From positions 1 to 14,905 of the forward strand of contig JAGWOU010000011.1 in assembly GCA_028870815.1 (NCBI GenBank): a stretch of DNA of 14,905 nucleotides. Reading direction: 5' to 3'. This document shows positions 6,925-13,442 of this stretch, piece by piece. How positions within the stretch are numbered: the first letter of the stretch is position 1; the number at the start of each line of letters is the position of its first letter. The notes below the pieces were generated by a model. That model did not search any database, was not told where the DNA came from, and worked only from the letters and a program-made list of their open reading frames with translations. The DNA comes from Rhodospirillales bacterium. GTDB lineage: Bacteria > Pseudomonadota > Alphaproteobacteria > Acetobacterales > Acetobacteraceae. The translations under genes were made by a program, and so were the position numbers.

Positions 6925-8142
6925 ATGTCCGAAGAGTTTCACCGCATACGCCGCCTGCCTCCTTACGTGTTCGCGGAAGTGAACGCCGCCAAGGCCAAGG
7001 CACGCGCCGCGGCCGAGGACATTATCGATCTCGGCATGGGCAACCCGGACAGCCCGACGCCGCCGCACATCGTGGCCAAGCTGGTGGAAACCGTGGCGGA
7101 CCCGCGCAGCCACCGCTATTCCACATCCAAGGGTATTCCCGGCCTGCGCCGCGCCCAGGCGGCGTATTATGAGCGCCGCTGGGGTGTGAAGCTGGACCCG
7201 GAGACGGAGGTGATCGCCACGCTCGGCTCCAAGGAAGGGCTGGCGAATCTGGCCGCCGCCATCACTTCGCCGGGGGACACGATTCTGGTGCCCAACCCGT
7301 CTTATCCCATTCATCAGTTCGGCTTCATTATCGCCGGCGCGTCTGTCCGCTCCATCCCCGCCACGCCGGATGACGAGATGCTGGCGGCGATTGACCGCGC
7401 GGTGCGCCATTCCGTGCCGAAGCCGACGGCGGTGATTGTGAACTTCCCGTCCAACCCCACAGCCTACATGGCGACCTTGGAGTTCTACAAGGACCTCGTG
7501 AAGCTCGCGAAGCAGCACGAGATTTTCATCATCTCCGACCTCGCGTATTCCGAGATTTATTTCGACGGTAACCCGCCGCCTTCGGTTTTGCAGGTGGAAG
7601 GGGCGAAGGATATCACCATCGAGTTCACTTCGATGTCCAAGACCTATTCGATGCCGGGCTGGCGCATGGGGTTTGGGGTGGGTAATCCGCGCCTCATCAC
7701 CGCGCTGACGCGGATGAAATCTTACCTGGATTACGGCGCCTTCACACCGATTCAGGTGGCGGCGACGGCGGCGCTGAACGGCCCGCAGGATTGCGTGGAG
7801 GAGATGCGCAATCTCTACCGCGAGCGGCGGGATATTCTTATCAAAGGGCTGCACGCGGCCGGGTGGGATGTGCCGAGCCCGGAGGGGTCGATGTTCGCCT
7901 GGGCGCCGATTCCGCCGCGATACGCGCATATGGGCAGCGTGGAATTTTCCAAGCTGCTGATGGCCAAGGCGAAGGTGGCGGTGGCGCCGGGAATCGGCTT
8001 TGGCGAGTATGGCGACGGCCATGTGCGCATCGCTGTCGTTGAAAATTCCCAGCGTCTGCGGCAGGCCGTGCGCAACATCAAGCAGTTTCTGGCGACCGAT
8101 AACGGCGCGCCGGCTGAAGCTCTGGCCGAGGTCAAATCTTGA
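6925..8142 (+). CDS. Class I/II PLP aminotransferase, AlaC / DapL-like
   Basis: Fold-type I PLP aminotransferase, 405 residues from the ATG at 6925. A longer in-frame reading to 6856 adds a tail that looks non-coding, and MSEEFHRIRRLPPYVF is a typical start of this group. Cofactor residues are visible: Asn177 in NFPSNPT, Asp205 in ISDLAY, the Schiff-base Lys239 in SMSKTYS, Arg247 in GWRMGF and the carboxylate-binding Arg368 in HVRIAV. Databases often label this group LL-diaminopimelate aminotransferase, but it is also close to AlaC (glutamate-pyruvate transaminase). Its stop overlaps the start of hom, pointing to aspartate-family or alanine metabolism. The fold and reaction class are certain; the exact substrate is not. 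Confidence 0.94.
   Translation: MSEEFHRIRRLPPYVFAEVNAAKAKARAAAEDIIDLGMGNPDSPTPPHIVAKLVETVADPRSHRYSTSKGIPGLRRAQAAYYERRWGVKLDPETEVIATLGSKEGLANLAAAITSPGDTILVPNPSYPIHQFGFIIAGASVRSIPATPDDEMLAAIDRAVRHSVPKPTAVIVNFPSNPTAYMATLEFYKDLVKLAKQHEIFIISDLAYSEIYFDGNPPPSVLQVEGAKDITIEFTSMSKTYSMPGWRMGFGVGNPRLITALTRMKSYLDYGAFTPIQVAATAALNGPQDCVEEMRNLYRERRDILIKGLHAAGWDVPSPEGSMFAWAPIPPRYAHMGSVEFSKLLMAKAKVAVAPGIGFGEYGDGHVRIAVVENSQRLRQAVRNIKQFLATDNGAPAEALAEVKS
8128..8131 (+). promoter_or_regulatory. Ribosome binding site supporting the TTG start of hom
   Basis: GAGG lies inside the 3' end of the aminotransferase gene, 7 bases before TTG 8139-8141. It explains how hom starts at a TTG that overlaps the upstream TGA (TTGA), and it implies translational coupling. 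Confidence 0.6.
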
Positions 8143-9428
8143 AACCGCTGAGAGTCGGGATCGCCGGGCTCGGCACGGTGGGCGCCGGGGTGGTGAAGCT
8201 GCTGGCGGCGCAGAAAGAGTTGATCGCCGCCCGCGCCGGACGGCCGGTGATGGTGACGGCGGTTTCCGCGCGGGACCGCAACCGCGACCGGGGCGTGAAG
8301 CTGGATGGGCTGAACTGGCACGACGATGCCGTTTCCCTGGCCCATGACCCGGATGTGGATGTGGTGGTGGAGCTGATCGGCGGGTCTGACGGCAAGGCCA
8401 AGGCGCTGGCGGAGGCCGCCATCGCGGCGGGCAAGCATCTCGTCACCGCCAACAAGGCGCTGCTGGCCGTGCATGGCGTGGCCCTGGCTCGCGCGGCGGA
8501 GGCGAACAACATCACCATCGCTTACGAGGCGGCGGTGGCGGGCGGGATTCCCGTTATCAAGGCGCTGCGCGAGGGGCTGGCGGCGAACCGGGTTTCTCGC
8601 GTGGCGGGGATTCTCAACGGCACCTGCAATTACATCCTCACCGTGATGCGCGAGGAGGGCCGGGATTTTGGCGATGTGCTGGCCGATGCCCAGCGGCTTG
8701 GCTATGCCGAGGCGGACCCCAGCTTCGACATCGACGGCGTGGACGCGGCGCATAAGCTCGCCATCCTGGCGGGCGTGGCGTTTGGCGCGCGGATTCCCTT
8801 TGAGCGTTTGCATATTGAGGGCATCCGCCGCGTTTCAGCCATTGATATCGCTTTCGCGCAGGAGCTTGGCTACCGGATCAAATTGCTGGGCATTGCCGAG
8901 GAAGCCGAGGCGGGCATTTCCTTGCGCGTACATCCGGCCATGGTGCCGATTACAAAGCCCATTGCGACTGTGGATGGCGTGTTCAATGCCGTGCTGCTGG
9001 AAGGGGGTTTCTCAGGGCCGGTATTCCTGCGCGGGCGCGGTGCCGGTGAAGGCCCCACGGCGAGTGCCGTGGTGGCGGATTTGATCGACCTTGCGCGTGA
9101 TATCCGTGTGCCGGTTTGGGGCATGGAGGAAAGCGCGCTGGATGATGCGCGGATTGTGCCGGTGGCGGAGTTGGAGAGCGCCTATTTCCTGCGCCTGATG
9201 GTGGTGGACCAGCCGGGCGTGCTGGCGGATGTGACCGCGATTCTGCGCGACCATGGCATTTCGCTGGAAAGCATGTTGCAGCATGGCCGCGCCCCGGGCG
9301 AAGCGGTGCCGATTGTGCTGGTGACGCATGAAACGCGCGAGGCGGCGGTGAACGAGGCGCTGACGCGGATTGCCGCGCTGCCCGCCGTGCTGGAGCCGCC
9401 GGCGCTGATTCGCATTGAACCGCAATAA
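8139..9428 (+). CDS. hom: Homoserine dehydrogenase with C-terminal ACT domain
   Basis: NAD(P)-dependent homoserine dehydrogenase (aspartate-4-semialdehyde to L-homoserine), the branch step toward threonine, methionine and isoleucine; cytoplasmic, 429 residues. The N-terminal Rossmann motif is GLGTVG (10-15), with NK at 105-106. The catalytic domain has ILNGTCNYI (158-166) and DPSFDIDGVDAAHK (193-206), in which Asp202 and Lys206 fit the catalytic pair. An ACT domain (~348-425, starting YFLRLMVVDQPGVLADV) suggests feedback inhibition, threonine being the usual effector. The start is TTG at 8139, overlapping the preceding stop; the next in-frame Met (residue 38) would remove the Rossmann motif. 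glpX follows after 14 bases. Very confident. Confidence 0.97.
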   Translation: MKPLRVGIAGLGTVGAGVVKLLAAQKELIAARAGRPVMVTAVSARDRNRDRGVKLDGLNWHDDAVSLAHDPDVDVVVELIGGSDGKAKALAEAAIAAGKHLVTANKALLAVHGVALARAAEANNITIAYEAAVAGGIPVIKALREGLAANRVSRVAGILNGTCNYILTVMREEGRDFGDVLADAQRLGYAEADPSFDIDGVDAAHKLAILAGVAFGARIPFERLHIEGIRRVSAIDIAFAQELGYRIKLLGIAEEAEAGISLRVHPAMVPITKPIATVDGVFNAVLLEGGFSGPVFLRGRGAGEGPTASAVVADLIDLARDIRVPVWGMEESALDDARIVPVAELESAYFLRLMVVDQPGVLADVTAILRDHGISLESMLQHGRAPGEAVPIVLVTHETREAAVNEALTRIAALPAVLEPPALIRIEPQ

Positions 9429-9442
9429 TAGGAGTGTCGTGA

Positions 9443-10429
9443 ATGTCTGAAACCCGCCGCCTCGAGGACGTCTCGGATCGCAACCTGGCGCTGGAGCTGG
9501 TTCGGGTGACGGAAGCGGCGGGCATCGCCGCTTCGCGCTGGATCGGCCGCGGCAAGAAGAACGAGGCCGATGGCGCCGCCGTGGAGGCGATGCGCAAGGC
9601 GTTCGACACCGTGGCGATCGACGGCACCGTGGTGATCGGCGAGGGCGAAATGGACGAGGCGCCGATGCTCTATATCGGCGAGAAGGTGGGCTGCGGCGGC
9701 CCGGCCATGGACATTGCCGTGGACCCGCTGGAAGGCACCACCATCACCGCCAAGGGCGGGCCGAACGCCATCGCCACCGTGGCGCTGGCCGAGCGCGGCA
9801 ATTTTCTGCACGCCCCGGATATTTACATGGACAAGATCGCCGTGGGCGGCGGGCTGCCGGATGGGGTGATCTCGCTGGATGCGCCGGTGAAGGAAAATCT
9901 CAAGAACCTGGCGCTTGCCAAAGGCATCGAGGTGTCTGAGTTGATGGTCTGCATGCTGGACCGTGAACGCCACGAGGAAACCATCGCCAAGATCCGTGAG
10001 GCGGGGGCGCGCATTCTGCTGCTGGGCGATGGCGACGTGGCGGGGGTGATCGCGGCGTCTCTGCCGGGCGGGGGCGTGGACATGTATCTTGGCTCGGGCG
10101 GCGCGCCGGAGGGCGTGCTGGCGGCGGCGGCGTTGCGCTGCACCGGCGGGCAGATGCAGGGGCGGCTGATGTTCGAGGACGAGGCGCAGATCGAACGTGC
10201 GCGCGGCATGGGCATCACGGACCCGACTCATATCTATACGCTGGAAGAAATGGCCAAGGGCGATGTGATGTTCGCCGCCACGGGCGTGACCTCTGGCGCC
10301 ATGCTGGCGGGCGTGCGGCGCGTGGGGCAGGGGGCGGTGACATATTCCATCGTGATGCGTTCCAAATCCGGCACGGTGCGCTATGTCGAGGGGCACCATA
10401 ATTTCGCGAAGAAGAATTTCGGGCTTTAA
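9443..10429 (+). CDS. glpX: Class II fructose-1,6-bisphosphatase
   Basis: Hydrolyses fructose 1,6-bisphosphate to fructose 6-phosphate in gluconeogenesis (or sugar-phosphate cycling); metal-dependent and cytoplasmic, 328 residues, normal for the family. Metal and substrate motifs are visible: IGEGEMDEAPM (65-75) and MDIAVDPLEGT (89-99), with Asp90, Asp94 and Glu97. The ATG at 9443 has a strong AGGAG (9430-9434) with an 8-base spacer. It is the third gene of the aminotransferase-hom-glpX unit. Its stop overlaps the convergent rsmA stop by 4 bases, with no terminator between them. In some bacteria GlpX also cleaves sedoheptulose 1,7-bisphosphate; this cannot be judged here. Confidence 0.97.
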   Translation: MSETRRLEDVSDRNLALELVRVTEAAGIAASRWIGRGKKNEADGAAVEAMRKAFDTVAIDGTVVIGEGEMDEAPMLYIGEKVGCGGPAMDIAVDPLEGTTITAKGGPNAIATVALAERGNFLHAPDIYMDKIAVGGGLPDGVISLDAPVKENLKNLALAKGIEVSELMVCMLDRERHEETIAKIREAGARILLLGDGDVAGVIAASLPGGGVDMYLGSGGAPEGVLAAAALRCTGGQMQGRLMFEDEAQIERARGMGITDPTHIYTLEEMAKGDVMFAATGVTSGAMLAGVRRVGQGAVTYSIVMRSKSGTVRYVEGHHNFAKKNFGL

Positions 10430-11250
10430 TTCCGGGCTTTCAAAGCCTGCATCAGTGTCACGAATTCCTCGACGCTGAGGGTCTCGGCGCGACGGGAGGA
10501 GTCGATTCCCGCCGCGTTGCATAGCGCCTCGCCGCCCAACGGCTTCAACGCGCCGCGCAGCATTTTGCGGCGCTGGCCAAAGGCGGCGGCGGTGAGGCGT
10601 TCCATGAGCTTCAAATCCTCCCGTGATGGCTGTTCAGGGCGGGGGACGAGTCGGATGAGGGCGGATTCCACCTTGGGCGGCGGGGCGAAGGCGCCGGCGG
10701 GGATGCGCATGAGCATCGTGACCTCGCACAGCCATTGGGCCAGCACGGAAACGCGGCCATAAGCGCCTGTGTTGGGCTGGGCGCAGATGCGCTCTGCCAC
10801 CTCAAGCTGGAACATCAGCGTCATGGAATGGAAATCCGCCGCCTGTTGCAGCCAGTTCACCAGCAGCAGCGTGCCGATATTGTAAGGCAGGTTGGCGACG
10901 ATGGCGCGCGGGGCGGGCACAAGGGCGGCGAGGTTCGCCTTCATGGCATCGGCCTCGATGATCGTGAGCCGGTTTGTGGTGGCGGCGAGTGCCGAGATGG
11001 CCGCCACGGCACGTTTGTCGAACTCGATGGCGGTGACATGCGCGGCCTTGGTTTCCAGCAAGGCGCGGGTAAGCCCGCCGGGGCCGGGGCCGATTTCGAT
11101 GACATTCAGCCCTTCCAGATTGCCCGCAGCGGCGGCGATGCGCGAAAGCAAGGCGGGGTCCAGCAGGAAGTGCTGGCCGAGGGATTTATCGGCCCGGAGA
11201 TCGAAATTGCGGATGGTTTCCGCGAGAGACGGCAATAAAAATTCGGCCAT
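10426..11250 (-). CDS. rsmA: 16S rRNA dimethyladenosine transferase (RsmA/KsgA)
   Basis: SAM-dependent methyltransferase that dimethylates the two adjacent adenines (A1518 and A1519, E. coli numbering) near the 3' end of 16S rRNA during small-subunit maturation. It has 274 residues, the usual length. Visible motifs are KSLGQHFLLD (22-31), SAM motif I IEIGPGPGGLT (51-61), the acidic IEFDK (75-79) and the catalytic NLPYN (120-124). The ATG at 11248-11250 is followed by MAEFLLPSL, and an upstream in-frame ATG is closed at once by a stop. Loss of this enzyme gives kasugamycin resistance in other bacteria. The gene converges on glpX and diverges from the ClC gene. Very confident. Confidence 0.97.
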   Translation of the reverse strand: MAEFLLPSLAETIRNFDLRADKSLGQHFLLDPALLSRIAAAAGNLEGLNVIEIGPGPGGLTRALLETKAAHVTAIEFDKRAVAAISALAATTNRLTIIEADAMKANLAALVPAPRAIVANLPYNIGTLLLVNWLQQAADFHSMTLMFQLEVAERICAQPNTGAYGRVSVLAQWLCEVTMLMRIPAGAFAPPPKVESALIRLVPRPEQPSREDLKLMERLTAAAFGQRRKMLRGALKPLGGEALCNAAGIDSSRRAETLSVEEFVTLMQALKARN

Positions 11251-11292
11251 GCCCGCTTGTTAGCCCATGCCGGACCGTGGCAACAGAGACGT

Positions 11293-13056
11293 GTGGACAA
11301 CGCTAACGGCCACGCGGGTTTATTGCGCATACCCAAGCTGCTTCGCGCATTGGTGCGGGCGGACGAGGTATGGCTCGCGGTTTTGGCGGCGGTGGTGGGG
11401 ATTTGCGCCGGTTGCGGGGTGGCGCTGATCAATGAGGCCTCGTTCCTGATGCACCAGAATTTGTTTCAGCTGGGGCCAGGGATGGAGCTTTCCGAAACGC
11501 CCCGACTCGACCCGCTGCGCGCCATTGCCGTGCCGGTGCTGGGCGGATTGTTCTTCGGGATCACGTTATGGGTTTTGGCGCGGTTTCGGCCCAAGCCGCT
11601 GGTCGACCCGATCGAGGCCAATGCGCTCTATGGCGGGCGCATGTCGCTGACGGATTCGATTATCGTAGCGGCGCAGACGGCTTGGTCCAACGGGGTTGGC
11701 GCCTCGGTGGGGATGGAGGCGGGTTACGCGCAGCTGGGTTCGGGCGTGGCTTCCTGGCTGGGGCGGAATTTCCGGCTCAGGCGGAATGATTTGCGTACGC
11801 TGGTGGGATGCGGCGCGGCGGCCGCCATCGCCGGGGCGTTCAACGCGCCGCTCTGTGGCGCGTTTTACGGCGTTGAACTCGTCATTGGCATTTATTCAGT
11901 GACGACGCTGCCCTTCGTGGTGATCGCGTCGCTGCTCGGCACCTTGACCGTGCAGATTCTGGGGTTCGGCGCGCCGCCGCTGAATGTGGTTCTGCCGGAA
12001 ACTGTGCCGCACGACGCCTATGGGATCATTCTGATCGAGGGCATTGCCTGCGGTATCGCGGGTATAGTGATCATGCGCGGGGTGACGCTGATCGAGGCGG
12101 GGTTCCGGCGCAGCGGTATTCCCGTGTGGCTGCGGCCGTTGCTGGGTGGGGCCGTGGTGGGGCTGCTGGGATGCGTGACGCCGCAGGCGATGTCTTCCGG
12201 CCATTCCGCCTTGCATACTTATATAGATGTGCGTTTCCCGTTTCTGGTGGCGATGGGGCTGTTTCTTGCCAAATCCGTCGCCTCGGCCTTTTCCATCGGC
12301 GCGGGGTTTCGTGGTGGCCTGTTCTTTGCGTCACTGTTTCTGGGCGCGATGTTTGGAAAAGTGTTCGCGGGCATTGTCAGCATCATGCCCTTTGTGACGC
12401 CGATGCCGGTGGGGCTTTATGCGGTGGTGGGCATGAGCGGCATGGCCGCGGCGATTATCGGAGGCCCCATGACCATGACCTTCCTGGCACTGGAGAGCAC
12501 ACAGAATTTCGCGGTGACTATGGCGGTGCTGGCCGCCGCCATCGCCGCAACGATTACCGTGCGCAGGCTGTTCGGCTACTCCTTCGCGACCTGGCGGTTC
12601 CATCTGCGAGGAGAACAAATCCGCTCGGCCGTGGATGTGGGGTGGATACATGCCCTTACCGTTGGCCGCATGATGCGTGCCGTGCCGGTGACGGCGAAAC
12701 CGGAGACCAGCCTGGAAGTGTTCCGCCAGGAAGTGCCGCTGGGCGCGGTGCAGCGGGTGGTGGTGGTCGATTCGGACAGGCAATATGTTGGTATCGCCTA
12801 CCCCGCCGAGGCCGCGATTGTGACCGGTGAACACCGTAGCGTGCGGGATATCATGCATCACCAGGATCATTTCCTGCTGCCGGGCATGACGGTGAAAGAA
12901 GCATTGGGAATGTTCGAAAGCGCGGAAGCGGACGCTCTGCCGGTGCTGGATGGGCCGGATACGCGGCAGGTTTTGGGATTGCTGACGGAACAATACGCAC
13001 TTCGCCGTTATAATGAAGAATTGGATCGGCGCCGACGGGAAGTGTCTGGCGAATAA
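11293..13056 (+). CDS. ClC-family chloride channel / antiporter with C-terminal CBS domains
   Basis: Inner-membrane ClC anion transporter, 587 residues from GTG 11293. The frame is open to a TTG at 11257, but that leaves only 6 bases to the divergent rsmA start; TTG 11323 is a third option, so the start is uncertain. The gating-glutamate region reads GMEAGY (140-145) with Glu142, where E. coli ClcA has GREGP. FNAPLCGAFYGVE (183-195) and GAGFRGGLFFASLFLG (336-351) are clear ClC motifs. The chloride-binding GSGIP motif of ClcA is not recognisable; the equivalent stretch is near VDPIEANAL. By eye, Leu196 stands where ClcA has its proton glutamate (Glu203). The last ~120 residues (~454-573) resemble a CBS pair, with VRDIM and a VTAKPETSL-type repeat, suggesting nucleotide control. 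The family call is firm; channel versus exchanger and ion choice are open. Confidence 0.93.
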   Translation: MDNANGHAGLLRIPKLLRALVRADEVWLAVLAAVVGICAGCGVALINEASFLMHQNLFQLGPGMELSETPRLDPLRAIAVPVLGGLFFGITLWVLARFRPKPLVDPIEANALYGGRMSLTDSIIVAAQTAWSNGVGASVGMEAGYAQLGSGVASWLGRNFRLRRNDLRTLVGCGAAAAIAGAFNAPLCGAFYGVELVIGIYSVTTLPFVVIASLLGTLTVQILGFGAPPLNVVLPETVPHDAYGIILIEGIACGIAGIVIMRGVTLIEAGFRRSGIPVWLRPLLGGAVVGLLGCVTPQAMSSGHSALHTYIDVRFPFLVAMGLFLAKSVASAFSIGAGFRGGLFFASLFLGAMFGKVFAGIVSIMPFVTPMPVGLYAVVGMSGMAAAIIGGPMTMTFLALESTQNFAVTMAVLAAAIAATITVRRLFGYSFATWRFHLRGEQIRSAVDVGWIHALTVGRMMRAVPVTAKPETSLEVFRQEVPLGAVQRVVVVDSDRQYVGIAYPAEAAIVTGEHRSVRDIMHHQDHFLLPGMTVKEALGMFESAEADALPVLDGPDTRQVLGLLTEQYALRRYNEELDRRRREVSGE

Positions 13057-13442
13057 GGTTATGTAATGGTTAATAAAATGAAATGCGCCAACCGATGCCG
13101 TAATAAAAATCGCGTGCCATGTTTGAATACGATTTTATGTAATTGATACATTTTCGAATTAATGCACAAAAGCTCGAAGATTTTATTCTTATTTGGTCGA
13201 GCCGGACGAATTTAGCAGAGCTGGGCTCTGAACCCTGAAAGTTGTCACGGCAGCAATTCGAAATAAAAAACAGTAATGTATAAAAAATAAAAAAAATATC
13301 ATTATTTAATCAAATAACGAAAAGGTTACTAGTTCTGCGGGTGGTTGCAACAAGAATTTAAGGGTTTTCACCGCGCTTATTTCTTGATTTTACTGCACTG
13401 CAACGGTAAGACCGAACCTATGGTGGAAAGTGAGGGTAACTG
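13057..13442 (+). promoter_or_regulatory. 386-base AT-rich intergenic and leader region of the RTX-like gene
   Basis: No convincing gene is present. The region is very AT-rich for this genome; bases 13261-13320 hold only 7 G/C in 60. Visible elements are: a hairpin CAGAGC-TGG-GCTCTG (13216-13230) with no T-run; a palindrome TTATTT-AATC-AAATAA (13302-13317); a spaced inverted pair TTTCGAATT (13152-13160) and AATTCGAAA (13255-13263); and several -10-like hexamers (TATAAA 13279-13284, TATCAT at about 13297). A weak candidate promoter, TTGATT (13384-13389), 17 bases, TAAGAC (13407-13412), would give a short leader ending in the ribosome site GAGGG (13432-13436). No hairpin terminator follows the ClC gene. 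A regulatory role is inferred from position and composition. Confidence 0.4.

Noticed and set aside
6835..8022. 395-residue minus-strand open frame opposite the aminotransferase
   Set aside because: It has an Arg/His-rich shadow composition, and the opposite strand encodes a complete PLP enzyme with all cofactor residues.
9182..10522. 446-residue minus-strand open frame opposite glpX and the end of hom
   Set aside because: It is rich in His, Arg and Ala with no recognisable domain and runs across three genuine genes (hom, glpX, rsmA). It is a high-GC shadow.
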